A stretch of DNA of 64,000 nt from Bacilli bacterium (lineage in GTDB: Bacteria; Bacillota_I; Bacilli_A; RFN20; CAG-826), in contig JAEDIE010000003.1 in NCBI GenBank assembly GCA_016296775.1, positions 5,534 to 69,533 on the forward strand. Reading direction: 5' to 3'. Shown here piece after piece: positions 34,090-42,661 of this stretch (positions are counted from its first letter, which is position 1; every line of letters begins with the position of its first letter). The position numbers and the translations under genes are program-made. The notes under the pieces are model-generated. The model saw nothing but the letters and a program-made list of their open reading frames with translations. It ran no database searches and had not been told where the DNA came from.

Positions 34090-34749
34090 ATGGAAAGAGA
34101 AATTAAGTTAACAAAGAACCAATTAGCTAGATTACCAGAGTATCTAACTTTCTTCAAAAAGTGTTTAGATACTCGTTTAAAGTACATTAATTCTAGTATG
34201 ATTGCTTCAGCTTTATGTTTTAGTGAGGAGCAAGTTAGAAAAGATATTCAAGTTATATCTTCAGTTAATGGAATTCCAAATCGAGGGAGAGAAATTACCA
34301 AATTAATTGCAGATATTGAAAGGGTGTTAGGATTTAAAAATACAAATAATGCTGTAATTGTAGGATGTGGTCACTTAGGTCTCGCCCTATTTAATTACAA
34401 CGGATTTACTGAGTATGGAATTAAAATTGTTGGTGGATTTGATAATGACCCAAATGTTATTGGAAAAGAATTTGGAGATAGAAAGATTTACGATGTCCAT
34501 AGAATGTTAGGTAAAATTAATGAATTACATGCTTTAATTGGAATTATTACTGTTCCAGGTGAAGCTGCTCAAAGTATTGCTGATGATTTAATTAATTGTG
34601 GAATTGAAGCAATTTGGAATTTCTCAGGAACTAAATTAAATGTTCCAAGCAATATTATTGTTTCAGATGTTAATATGGCTATTTCTTTAAGCGAATTAAG
34701 CCATAAATTATATATGCAAAAGTTAAAGGAGAACTCAAATGGAAAATGA
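34090..34749 (+). CDS. rex: Redox-sensing transcriptional repressor Rex
   Basis: 219 aa, usual length 205-220. N-terminal winged helix about 10-75 (RLPEYLTFFKKCL, IASALCFSEEQVRKDI), then a Rossmann fold about 80-200 with VGCGHLGLAL (about 94-103) for NADH/NAD+ binding. Rex senses the NADH/NAD+ ratio and represses fermentative genes, and adhE directly overlaps its 3' end by 11 nt. Ribosome site AGGA. The regulator and its classical target are thus one transcript. Confidence 0.94.
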   Translation: MEREIKLTKNQLARLPEYLTFFKKCLDTRLKYINSSMIASALCFSEEQVRKDIQVISSVNGIPNRGREITKLIADIERVLGFKNTNNAVIVGCGHLGLALFNYNGFTEYGIKIVGGFDNDPNVIGKEFGDRKIYDVHRMLGKINELHALIGIITVPGEAAQSIADDLINCGIEAIWNFSGTKLNVPSNIIVSDVNMAISLSELSHKLYMQKLKENSNGK

Positions 34750-37354
34750 AATTTACCCAAAAGAAGTATTAGAAGAAATTAATACTCTCGTAAACAAAGG
34801 TTTAAAATGCTTAGACGAATTTAGAGCTTTAAATCAAGAACAAGTTGATTATATTGTTGCTAAAGTAAGCTGTGCTGTTTTAGACCATCACGAATATTTA
34901 GCTCGTATTGCTAAAGAAGAAACAGGTAGAGGTGTTTTTGAAGATAAATGTACTAAAAACTTATTTGCTTGCGAATATGTTGTTAATAACATGAGACATC
35001 TTAAAACTTGTGGAATTATTAGCGATGATCCTATAACTGGTGTTACTGAAGTAGCTGATCCTCTTGGTGTTATTTGTGGTGTTACACCTGTTACTAATCC
35101 AACTTCAACAGTTATTTTTAAATCATTAATCGCTTTAAAAACAAGAAACCCTATTATTTTTGGTTTCCATCCAAATGCCCAAAAATGTTGTGTAGAAACA
35201 GCTAAAATTATCGAAGATGCCGCTGTTAAAGCTGGAGCTCCAAGAAATTGTGTTCAATTTATCGCTCACCCTTCTCTTGATGCTACAAAATGTTTAATGC
35301 ATCATAAAGACGTTGCTACAATTTTAGCAACTGGCGGAAACGCTATGGTTACAGAAGCTTATAGCTGTGGTAAACCAGCTTTAGGTGTTGGTGCTGGTAA
35401 TGTTCCTGCATATGTTGAAAAGAGCGCTAATGTTTTACAAGCTGCAAACGATATTTTAATGTCAAAAGCTTTTGATAATGGTATGGTTTGTGCTAGTGAA
35501 CAAGCAGCTATTGTTGATAAAGAAATATATAAAGAATTTAAAGAAGGTTTAAAGAAATATGGTGCTTATTTCTGTAATGAAGAAGAAAAAGCAATGCTTG
35601 AAAAATATATGTTTAGACCTACAAAAGATGGAAAAGGAACTGCTCTTTTTGCAGGAGTAGTTGGACATCCAGCTTATGAAATTGCAAAAAATGCTGGTTT
35701 CGAAGTTCCTGAAAAAACTCCTATTTTAGTAGTTGAATGTTCACATTGTGGAATGGATGAAACATTAACAAGAGAAAAATTATCACCAGTTTTAGCCCTT
35801 GTAAAAGTAAAAGATTATAAAGAAGGTTTTGCTGAAGCTGAAAAAATGGTTGAAGAAGGTGGTTTAGGTCATAGTGCTTGTATCCATACAAGAAATAAGG
35901 AATTAGCTGATGAATTTGGTGTTAGATTAAAAGCTTGTAGAATCATATGGAATTCTCCAACATCTTTTGGCGGAATTGGAAATATTTATAACTCATTTAT
36001 TCCTTCGATGACTCTTGGTTGTGGTAGTTATGGTCATAACTCAGTCAGTGGAAACGTCGGTGCTGTTAATTTAATTAATATTAAGAGAATTGGAAAAAGG
36101 AGAAATAATATGCAATGGTTTAAACTTCCAAGCAAAATTTATTTTGAAAGAAATAGTATTCAATATTTAATTGATTGTAAAGATATTTCTAAAGTATTTA
36201 TTGTTACTGATAAATCAATGGTTGAACTTGGATTTATGAATAAAATCGTTGATCAACTTAAAGCTAGAAGAAGCGAAGTAACTATTCAATTATTCACCGA
36301 TGTTGAACCAGATCCAGATATTTCAACAGTTAAAAAAGGTGCTTCATTAATGGAAAGCTTTAAACCTGATACAATTATTGCTTTAGGTGGTGGAAGTGTC
36401 ATGGATGCTGCAAAAGGTATGTGGTTATTCTATGAAAATCCAACAGTTAACTTCGATGATTTAAAACAAAAATTCATGGATATTAGAAAGAGAGCTTTCA
36501 AATTCCCTCAATTAGGTAAGAAAACAAAATTAATTTGTATTCCAACAACAAGTGGAACGGGTAGTGAAGTTACTCCATTTGCTGTTATTAGCGATAGAGA
36601 ACATCAAAAGAAATATCCTTTAACAGATTATTCATTAACTCCAACAATCGCTATTATCGATCCTGAATTTACTACTAATTTACCAGCTAGTGTTACTGCA
36701 GATACTGGTCTTGACGTCTTATGTCATGCTGTTGAAGCTTATGTTTCTATGTTAGCTAGTGATTATACTGATGGTCTTGCAATTCATGCTGTTGAATTAG
36801 TATTTGAATATTTAGAAAAGACTGTTAAAGATGGAAAACATGAACTTGAAGCTAGAGAAAAAATGCATAATGCTGCAACAATTGCAGGTATGGCATTTGC
36901 TAATGCTTTCTTAGGTATGTGTCACGCTATGGCTCATAAAGTTGGTGGATACTATCATATTCCTCATGGAAGAATTATTGGTATCTTACTTCCATATGTC
37001 ATTAGATATAATGGTGAAATCCCACAAAAATTAGCTACATGGCCAAAATACAATGTTTATGATGCTGATAAACGTTACACTAAACTTGCTAGATTAATCG
37101 GATTAAATCCAAAGAACGAAAAAGAAGGTGTTGAGTTATTTGCTAAAGCTTGCTACGACTTATCAGTTAATATTGGTGTAAAGCCTTCATTTAAAGAACA
37201 AGGTGTTGATGAAGCTGACTTCATGAAGAATGTTGAAGAAATTGCTTATGCAGCATATGAAGATCAATGTACACCAGCTAACCCACGTATTCCTCTTGTA
37301 GAAGATATGATTAAGATTCTTAAAGATGCATACTATGGAAATTTTAATAAATAA
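34739..37354 (+). CDS. adhE: Bifunctional aldehyde-alcohol dehydrogenase AdhE
   Basis: 871 aa, full length. It reduces acetyl-CoA to acetaldehyde to ethanol with NADH. Residues 1-440 are the aldehyde dehydrogenase half with GVTPVTNPTSTV, ILATGGNAMV and catalytic Cys251 in GMVCASEQA. Residues about 458-871 are the iron-dependent alcohol dehydrogenase half: IALGGGSVMDAAKG, PTTSGTGSEVTPF, and iron ligands in TGLDVLCHAVEAY, GMCHAMAHKVGGYYHIPHG. Ribosome site AAAGGAGA; the ATG overlaps the rex stop region. An in-frame ATG with AAAGGAG in the linker is noted separately. A strong terminator follows. Confidence 0.97.
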   Translation: MENEIYPKEVLEEINTLVNKGLKCLDEFRALNQEQVDYIVAKVSCAVLDHHEYLARIAKEETGRGVFEDKCTKNLFACEYVVNNMRHLKTCGIISDDPITGVTEVADPLGVICGVTPVTNPTSTVIFKSLIALKTRNPIIFGFHPNAQKCCVETAKIIEDAAVKAGAPRNCVQFIAHPSLDATKCLMHHKDVATILATGGNAMVTEAYSCGKPALGVGAGNVPAYVEKSANVLQAANDILMSKAFDNGMVCASEQAAIVDKEIYKEFKEGLKKYGAYFCNEEEKAMLEKYMFRPTKDGKGTALFAGVVGHPAYEIAKNAGFEVPEKTPILVVECSHCGMDETLTREKLSPVLALVKVKDYKEGFAEAEKMVEEGGLGHSACIHTRNKELADEFGVRLKACRIIWNSPTSFGGIGNIYNSFIPSMTLGCGSYGHNSVSGNVGAVNLINIKRIGKRRNNMQWFKLPSKIYFERNSIQYLIDCKDISKVFIVTDKSMVELGFMNKIVDQLKARRSEVTIQLFTDVEPDPDISTVKKGASLMESFKPDTIIALGGGSVMDAAKGMWLFYENPTVNFDDLKQKFMDIRKRAFKFPQLGKKTKLICIPTTSGTGSEVTPFAVISDREHQKKYPLTDYSLTPTIAIIDPEFTTNLPASVTADTGLDVLCHAVEAYVSMLASDYTDGLAIHAVELVFEYLEKTVKDGKHELEAREKMHNAATIAGMAFANAFLGMCHAMAHKVGGYYHIPHGRIIGILLPYVIRYNGEIPQKLATWPKYNVYDADKRYTKLARLIGLNPKNEKEGVELFAKACYDLSVNIGVKPSFKEQGVDEADFMKNVEEIAYAAYEDQCTPANPRIPLVEDMIKILKDAYYGNFNK
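36096..36112 (+). promoter_or_regulatory. Internal ribosome site in adhE linker
   Basis: AAAGGAG (36096-36102) is 7 nt before an in-frame ATG at 36110 (Met458), exactly at the join of the aldehyde and alcohol dehydrogenase halves. It could start a 414-aa alcohol dehydrogenase alone. The coded residues (KRRNNM) are common in AdhE linkers, so the site may be a by-product of protein conservation. Confidence 0.4.
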
Positions 37355-37363
37355 GTAAAAAAT

Positions 37364-37385
37364 AAAAGGGGTATCAACCCCTTTT
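37364..37385 (+). terminator. Terminator after adhE
   Basis: AAAAGGGG (37364-37371) and CCCCTTTT (37378-37385) form an 8-bp stem with loop TATCAA, just after the adhE stop. Confidence 0.85.
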
Positions 37386-37390
37386 AAAAT

Positions 37391-37433
37391 TAAAAAAATA
37401 CATTATTTCCCACTTCTTTTTAAAAATAAGTGG
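37391..37433 (-). repeat. Repeat-like copy E (minus strand) next to a near-perfect palindrome
   Basis: On the minus strand GGGAAATAATGTATTTTTTT (37411-37392) agrees with the dispersed repeat at most positions. The adjoining 37410-37433 is a 24-nt palindrome (CCACTT...AAGTGG) with a single mismatched pair. It lies between two convergent genes and probably ends the minus transcript. Confidence 0.4.
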
Positions 37434-37444
37434 CGAATATATAA

Positions 37445-38023
37445 CTAAATATCTAATAGTTTTTTATTTCTAATGATGAAGTAAATTCCTAATCCAAGTA
37501 AAACTACAGCAACAGCTAGAACACTAGCTATAATAAAATTCATGTAGTTAAAAGTATTACTATTAACTGCATCATAAATTGATACGGTTATTGCGCTTGA
37601 AAATATGATTGTTCCATAAACTACACTTGATATAAAGAATACGTAGCCAAGAATTTTATTCTTTAAAAATAAGAATACAAAACCTGTTAAAATCATTAAT
37701 AACATGCTTAGTTTTGTAAATATAGAAAATATTCCTGTGACTGTTTCGTTGATAAAATTAACACTATAATTCCCAAATAAAATAAGAATTAGTACAGAAG
37801 GAGCAAATACTCTAATTGTTAAACTATAGTTTTTAATTCCAAATAAGAATATAAAATAAAAAGCAATTATTACTAACGCAACGAATAAACCAACTAAAAA
37901 TTCAAAGATATTAGTAGATGGACTAGGAATTCCTCCATCAATAATGAATTTAATTAACAACAATAAACCACCAAGAAATAAGAACAATGTAGAAAGATTA
38001 AATTTTTTCTTTTCTTTAGCCAT
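37445..38023 (-). CDS. Polytopic membrane protein of unknown function
   Basis: 192 aa with about six hydrophobic segments (roughly 12-28, 40-66, 70-90, 100-120, 126-148, 160-187) and charged ends. Not recognised. Strong ribosome site AAGGAGG before ATG 38023. Monocistronic, divergent from the hydrogenase gene across a 128-nt AT-rich region. Confidence 0.65.
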   Translation of the reverse strand: MAKEKKKFNLSTLFLFLGGLLLLIKFIIDGGIPSPSTNIFEFLVGLFVALVIIAFYFIFLFGIKNYSLTIRVFAPSVLILILFGNYSVNFINETVTGIFSIFTKLSMLLMILTGFVFLFLKNKILGYVFFISSVVYGTIIFSSAITVSIYDAVNSNTFNYMNFIIASVLAVAVVLLGLGIYFIIRNKKLLDI

Positions 38024-38151
38024 ATTTAAAGCCTCCTTGTTTAATAATTTTAATTATTTTAAGAAGGCAAAACAATATAAATTATAAACAATAAAAGAAA
38101 TGAAATTTAAGTATATTAAATATATAATATTTAAGTAATAGGGGGAAAAAT

Positions 38152-39570
38152 ATGCCTAAGTTTGATACAAGAGTACAAGAATTAAGATATAGAGTTTTAA
38201 AAGAAGTAGCAAAACATATATATAATGACGATTTAGTTAAATATTTTTATGATATTCCTAAGACTATTATTCCTGGACCAAAACCTTCTATGCGTTGTTG
38301 TATTTATAAAGAAAGAGCTATCGTTCAAGAAAGAATCAAGGTAGTCTTAAATGCTTCAACTAAAAATAAAGAAAATGTTATTAAAGTTATTGATATTGCA
38401 TGTGATGAATGCCCATTAGGTGGATATATTGTTACTGATGCTTGTAGAGGGTGTATCGCTCATAGGTGTAGTGAATCTTGCCCTAAAAAAGCTATTAGTT
38501 TTACTAATGATTTAACTGCAGTTATTGATAAATCAAATTGTATTAACTGTGGTTTATGTGCAAAAGCTTGTCCGTATAGTGCAATTGAAAATAGAATTAG
38601 ACCTTGTGAAAGAATTTGTAAAAACAAGTGTATTAGCCCTGACCCATTAACAAATGCTGCAAAAATTAATGATGAAAAATGTATTCATTGTGGTAGTTGT
38701 GTATATATGTGTCCTTTTGGAGCAATTGTTGATGAATCATATATCATTGATGTAATTAACATATTAAAATCAAGTGACAAAAAAGTTGCTATTGTAGCTC
38801 CTTCAATTGGTGGAAATTTCACTGAATTTGGAGTTAAAAAAGTCATTAGTGCATTAAAAGAGTTAGGATTTGATATGGTTATTGAAGCTGCTCTTGGAGC
38901 AGATATTGTAGCTGAACATGAAAGTAAAGAGCTTGTTGAAACAGGAAAATTAACTTCATCATGTTGCCCATCTTTTACTTCTTTTATCGAAAAGAATTAT
39001 CCAACATTGAAAGATAAAATTTCTAATAGTCTTTCTCCAATGGCAACAATTGCTAAAAAAATTAAAGAAAAAGAACCTACATCTAAAGTTATATTCATCG
39101 GTCCATGTACTGCTAAAAAGTATGAAATTAAAGATGAAAGAGTTAGTAAATACGTAGATAGTTGCTTAACTTTTGAAGAACTTCAAGCTTTATTTGATGC
39201 TAGAGAAATCGACATTTCCTCATTAGAAGAATCTGATTTTAATTTAAGTGGATCATATTTTGGAAGAGGATTTGCTAAATGTGGTGGTTTAACTAGCGCA
39301 GTTAAACAATCTTTAGAAGAAGAAAATATTGATTTTGAAGTTAATGGTGTTGTTTGTAGTGGTATCAAAGAAATTAAAGCTGCTTTAAACGATATGAAAA
39401 ATAATAAAGGAAATACTAATTTTATTGAGGGTATGATGTGCGATGGAGGATGTATTGGTGGTCCGTGTAATTTAACTCATGAAATTAAGAATAAAATCTT
39501 TTTAGATAAATATGCTAATACTGCAAATAAATCCATCAAAGGAACAATTAAAAACGAAGAAGGTAAATAA
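38152..39570 (+). CDS. Monomeric [FeFe] hydrogenase, group B-like
   Basis: 472 aa. The N-terminal half binds iron-sulfur clusters: CDECPLGG, CRGCIAHRCSESCP, CINCGLCAKACP, CERICKNKC and CIHCGSCVYMCP (4Fe-4S). The H-cluster cysteines follow: SSCCPSFTSF (L1; TSCCP in classic enzymes), GPCTAKKYE (L2; MPCxxKxxE) and MMCDGGCIGGPC (L3). All four cluster-binding Cys positions are present, so hydrogen evolution is plausible, but L1 and L2 first residues differ as in the less studied group B. The HydE, HydF and HydG maturases are not in the window. Ribosome site GGGGG; -10 TATAAT at 38123. Confidence 0.85.
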   Translation: MPKFDTRVQELRYRVLKEVAKHIYNDDLVKYFYDIPKTIIPGPKPSMRCCIYKERAIVQERIKVVLNASTKNKENVIKVIDIACDECPLGGYIVTDACRGCIAHRCSESCPKKAISFTNDLTAVIDKSNCINCGLCAKACPYSAIENRIRPCERICKNKCISPDPLTNAAKINDEKCIHCGSCVYMCPFGAIVDESYIIDVINILKSSDKKVAIVAPSIGGNFTEFGVKKVISALKELGFDMVIEAALGADIVAEHESKELVETGKLTSSCCPSFTSFIEKNYPTLKDKISNSLSPMATIAKKIKEKEPTSKVIFIGPCTAKKYEIKDERVSKYVDSCLTFEELQALFDAREIDISSLEESDFNLSGSYFGRGFAKCGGLTSAVKQSLEEENIDFEVNGVVCSGIKEIKAALNDMKNNKGNTNFIEGMMCDGGCIGGPCNLTHEIKNKIFLDKYANTANKSIKGTIKNEEGK

Positions 39571-39571
39571 A

Positions 39572-40456
39572 ATGAAAGAAGAATTTAGAGACTTAATTTG
39601 TGAAAACATAGCTGAATCGAATGTATTTTTATGTGGAATCCCTCTTGATAAAAATGTAAGTGTAGGAAAAGGTGCTAAAGAAGCTCCAAAAGTTTTAAGA
39701 GAATTAAGTTACGATTTACCTCCTCTTGATAGAAAAGGAAATCTTTTAACAAAAGTAAAGATGTTTGACGTTGGAGATTTTGTTAGTGAAGACTTCTCTG
39801 AATTAAAGGAAAATCTTGATGAATTTTTAAAATATAAGGGATTTCATATAGTTTTTGGTGGTGACCATTCAATTGCAATTGCTACTAATAGAGCATTCTT
39901 TGATAAATGTTTAAGCTTAAATAAGATTCCTGTAATTATTCATATCGATGCTCATCCTGATATTTGTGATACATATCATGGAAGTAAATATTCTCATGCT
40001 TGTCCAATTGCTAGAGCTATTGAATATGGATATAAAGACGAAAACATTACATTATGTGGTGTAAGAGGATTTGAAGCTCAAGAAATTGAGACATTTAAAA
40101 AGCATAGATTACTTGATGTTTTTAAAGCCAATGACATAAAAGAGATGGGAATTGATACGTTAATTGCAATTTTAAGAACTAAATATAGTGATGAAAAATA
40201 TTTAGTTTACATTTCTTATGATATTGATGCTAATGATCCATGTTTTGCTCCAGGAACTGGAACTCCAGAAAGTTTTGGATTAACAAACTTTGAAACTATG
40301 CAAATAATTTGTGATTGTGTCAAATATTTAAATGTAGATATTTTTGAAATTGTAGAAGTAGCCCCACCTTTAGATATTAATAATATTACAAGTTGGCTAG
40401 CTTTAAAGACATTATATGAAGTATTTCATGTATTAATTGAAACAAACAAAATTTAA
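39572..40456 (+). CDS. Agmatinase/arginase family ureohydrolase
   Basis: 294 aa. The two-manganese site is complete: GGDHS (His99), HIDAHPD (Asp126, His128, Asp130) and YDIDANDPCFAPGTGTP (Asp217, Asp219). This family hydrolyses agmatine, arginine, guanidinobutyrate or formiminoglutamate; the loop residues that set specificity were not assigned. Start ATG at 39572 (a longer frame runs back into hydA). It follows the hydrogenase by 1 nt, so it is probably co-transcribed. Polyamine or arginine use is likely but unproved. Confidence 0.88.
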   Translation: MKEEFRDLICENIAESNVFLCGIPLDKNVSVGKGAKEAPKVLRELSYDLPPLDRKGNLLTKVKMFDVGDFVSEDFSELKENLDEFLKYKGFHIVFGGDHSIAIATNRAFFDKCLSLNKIPVIIHIDAHPDICDTYHGSKYSHACPIARAIEYGYKDENITLCGVRGFEAQEIETFKKHRLLDVFKANDIKEMGIDTLIAILRTKYSDEKYLVYISYDIDANDPCFAPGTGTPESFGLTNFETMQIICDCVKYLNVDIFEIVEVAPPLDINNITSWLALKTLYEVFHVLIETNKI

Positions 40457-40457
40457 T

Positions 40458-41117
40458 ATGTATGAAGAGATTTTAAAATATATTGAGGATTTACCATATT
40501 ATTTTGAATTAAAATCTTTTTTAGATGAAGAATATTCTAAATATATTATTTATCCAAAAAGAGAAAATATATTTAACGCTTTTAAATTAATTGAAGAAAA
40601 TAATATAAAAGTTGTAATTATTGGACAAGATCCATATTCAAACGAGAATCAAGCAAATGGATTAGCTTTTAGCGTAAATAATGGTGTTAGTCTTCCTCCA
40701 AGTTTAAGAAATATTTATAAAGAAATTGAAAATGAATTTAATAAAAAGATGGATTATTCTAATGGAGATTTAACTTATTTAGCTAAACAAGGTGTCTTAT
40801 TATTAAATACAATTTTAACTGTAAGAGCTAAAACACCTTTAAGTCATAACAATTCTTTATATAAGAAACTATTTTTGGATATTATGAAATATTTAGATTC
40901 TATTGATAATAATATTGTTTTTATGCTTTGGGGAAATAATGCTAAAGCATATAAAAAATATATAAATAATAAAAAAAGACTAGTGATTATGACTAATCAT
41001 CCTAGCCCTTTAAGCGCCAATAGAGGCGGTTGGTTTAACTCTGGTTGTTTTATTAAAGCTAATGAATATTTAATTAACTCTAATATTGAACCTATTGATT
41101 GGTTGAACACTCACTAG
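40458..41117 (+). CDS. ung: Uracil-DNA glycosylase
   Basis: 219 aa. It removes uracil from DNA. GQDPYS (residues 56-61, with the water-activating Asp58; the usual motif is GQDPYH), LLNTILTVR, the uracil-binding Asn, and NHPSPLSANRG (about 187-197) with the catalytic His are visible. The Tyr-to-His end of the first motif is Ser here. ATG at 40458, 1 nt after the previous stop; a TTG 7 codons upstream is unlikely. It ends overlapping the stop of a small gene on the other strand. Confidence 0.93.
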   Translation: MYEEILKYIEDLPYYFELKSFLDEEYSKYIIYPKRENIFNAFKLIEENNIKVVIIGQDPYSNENQANGLAFSVNNGVSLPPSLRNIYKEIENEFNKKMDYSNGDLTYLAKQGVLLLNTILTVRAKTPLSHNNSLYKKLFLDIMKYLDSIDNNIVFMLWGNNAKAYKKYINNKKRLVIMTNHPSPLSANRGGWFNSGCFIKANEYLINSNIEPIDWLNTH

Positions 41118-41269
41118 TATCTATTACTATTTAAATTGTATAAAAATTCTCCATAAATATATAATTGTTGTTCTTTTTCGTTTAAATTTTTATCATGTTC
41201 GTTTTCACCAATAAATTCTTTTTCAAAGTTATCTATGTCTTTAAAGTGTAACTTAGTTCTTTCTTTCAT
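41114..41269 (-). CDS. 51-aa hypothetical protein
   Basis: Start ATG at 41269 with an excellent ribosome site AAAGGAGGA 7 nt upstream, 51 codons, stop at 41114-41116. Product begins MKERTKLHFKDIDNFE and is highly charged, with an acidic and Lys-rich middle and an aromatic C-terminus (YIYGEFLYN). Not recognised. The last bases overlap the ung stop tail to tail. Upstream lie two cre-like operators. Ribosome site and codon pattern are good evidence that it is translated. Confidence 0.72.
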   Translation of the reverse strand: MKERTKLHFKDIDNFEKEFIGENEHDKNLNEKEQQLYIYGEFLYNLNSNRY

Positions 41270-41325
41270 ATACGTTTCCTCCTTTGAACAACTATATTTT
41301 ATTATGTTTGAAAAAATGCAAAATA

Positions 41326-41360
41326 TGAAAACGGTTACATTTTTAATGAAAGCGTTTTCA
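41326..41360. promoter_or_regulatory. Two cre-like (LacI/CcpA type) operators 21 bp apart
   Basis: TGAAAACGGTTACA (41326-41339) and TGAAAGCGTTTTCA (41347-41360) each fit the cre pattern TGWAANCGNTNWCA at all fixed positions, and start exactly 21 bp (two helical turns) apart. Between the small minus-strand gene and the riboswitch. A -35-like TTGCAT on the minus strand (41321-41316) lies next to them. Bound protein and target are inferred. Confidence 0.6.
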
Positions 41361-41370
41361 ATATTTTTAA

Positions 41371-41385
41371 TAAAAAACTATATGA
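41371..41385 (-). repeat. Dispersed repeat core, copy F
   Basis: On the minus strand TCATATAGTTTTTTA, differing from copies A and C by one base each. Confidence 0.4.
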
Positions 41386-41471
41386 AATCACTGTTATTTT
41401 TAAAATAATAAATAAAACAAAACAATAAACGAATTATTTAATTTATTAATTAAAATTAATAATATATAATA

Positions 41472-41560
41472 ATTTTGGGAGCTAGAGTACTGGCTGAGAT
41501 AAACGTGAAACTCGTTTGACCATTAACCTGATCTAGGTAATGCTAGCGTAGGGAATTTTT
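41472..41560 (+). promoter_or_regulatory. TPP riboswitch (THI element)
   Basis: The TPP aptamer is recognisable by GGGAGC (about 41477), GGCTGAGAT (41492-41500), ACCTGATCTAGGTAATGC (about 41526-41543) and GCGTAGGGAA (41546-41555). A -10 TATAAT is at 41465. Both genes downstream, thiT and thiN, handle thiamine, which confirms the ligand. Confidence 0.95.
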
Positions 41561-41570
41561 TTATTTCCTA

Positions 41571-41589
41571 CCTCTTGTTTAAAGGAGGG
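41571..41589 (+). promoter_or_regulatory. Hairpin hiding the thiT ribosome site
   Basis: CCTCTT (41571-41576) can pair with AAGGAGG (41583-41588), burying the Shine-Dalgarno of thiT. CCTAC (41567-41571) can alternatively pair with GTAGG (41548-41552) at the aptamer 3' end, releasing it. No terminator is seen, so control is probably translational. Confidence 0.6.
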
Positions 41590-41593
41590 ATTT

Positions 41594-42661
41594 ATGAAAG
41601 AAACAAAGACATTGAGCAATTATTTAAAAGAGTTGCTCTCCGCATTATCATTCGTTTTATTATTCGTTTTATTATTTGCTTGTCCAATTGTTACATTTTT
41701 AGCAAATGGTAAGGAATTTAGCATCTCTTTTGCTACTATTTGCTTTACAGAAGCCAATATTTACAATGGATCAATCTTAGTAAATGGAACAACACAAATC
41801 ATATTAATTAGCGCATTATGTGCTTTAATTGGTTCAGCTGTTTTATTTGTTGTAGGATGGGTATTGGACTGTTTAAATAAAGAAAAATATGTTAGATATT
41901 ATTATTTAGTGGCAATTATTTTACTTGTTTATTTTGCTTTTGCTGTATTATTTAGCAATTATTATTTTTCAATTTATAATACAAATGAAGCTTTTGATGA
42001 TTTTGAAATTTCTACATTATTTTCAATTTGTACAATTGTTTTAGTGGTATTTATTGGACTTTTATTATCATCAAAAATATTTGAAGGAATTAAATATACA
42101 GTTCAAGAAATTTGTGAAACTGCAATTTTAGTTGGTTTAGCTGTTGTTTTAGATCAATTTGTTAAAATTCCGGTTCAAGCAAATGGTGGAAGTATTTCAT
42201 TTGCACCTGTTCCATTATTTATTATTGCTATTAGATATGGTGGATTTAAAGGCTTTATTGCAAGTGGTTTAATATTTGGTTTAATTACTTGTTTATTAGA
42301 TGGATATGGATTCCAATGTTTCCCATTTGATTATTTTGTAGCTTTAAGTGGTTATGGATTAATTGGTGTAATGGTTAATTTATTTAACAAATTTAATAAA
42401 GAAAAGAAAAATAGCAAACAATTTGGTTTAACAATTGCTGGAGTTATTGTTGGTGGTATTTTAGCTACAGTTGTTAGATATTTTGGACATATGGTAAGTG
42501 GATTTATTCTTTATGCTCCAATTTCGTTTGTTGATAATTTCATTTATCAATCAACTTATGTTCCATTAACAATGGTTGTTTCAATTGCTGTTATGTGTGT
42601 TCTTGTTGGACCAATTATGTTAATCAATAGAGTTTACAAGGTTAAAGGTAATGCAAAATAA
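41594..42661 (+). CDS. thiT: Thiamine ECF transporter S component ThiT with N-terminal extension
   Basis: 355 aa. The last 180 residues match ThiT: AILVGLAVVLDQFVKIP, GGSISFAPVPLFIIAIRYGG, GLIFGLITCLLDGYG and VRYFGHMVSGFILY, with six helices for thiamine binding. The first 150 residues hold three or four additional membrane segments not found in standard ThiT (about 190 aa). The energising EcfA/EcfT proteins are not in the window. ATG at 41594 with AAAGGAGGG, under the TPP riboswitch. Confidence 0.9.
   Translation: MKETKTLSNYLKELLSALSFVLLFVLLFACPIVTFLANGKEFSISFATICFTEANIYNGSILVNGTTQIILISALCALIGSAVLFVVGWVLDCLNKEKYVRYYYLVAIILLVYFAFAVLFSNYYFSIYNTNEAFDDFEISTLFSICTIVLVVFIGLLLSSKIFEGIKYTVQEICETAILVGLAVVLDQFVKIPVQANGGSISFAPVPLFIIAIRYGGFKGFIASGLIFGLITCLLDGYGFQCFPFDYFVALSGYGLIGVMVNLFNKFNKEKKNSKQFGLTIAGVIVGGILATVVRYFGHMVSGFILYAPISFVDNFIYQSTYVPLTMVVSIAVMCVLVGPIMLINRVYKVKGNAK

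Noticed and set aside
39838..39858. Match to the dispersed repeat (TCATATAGTTTTTGG)
   Set aside because: Lies in the ureohydrolase gene in a conserved protein stretch (FHIVFGG), so chance is more likely than a repeat copy.
40437..40457. Upstream TTG start for ung adding seven residues
   Set aside because: It lies inside the preceding coding frame and has no better ribosome site than the ATG at 40458.
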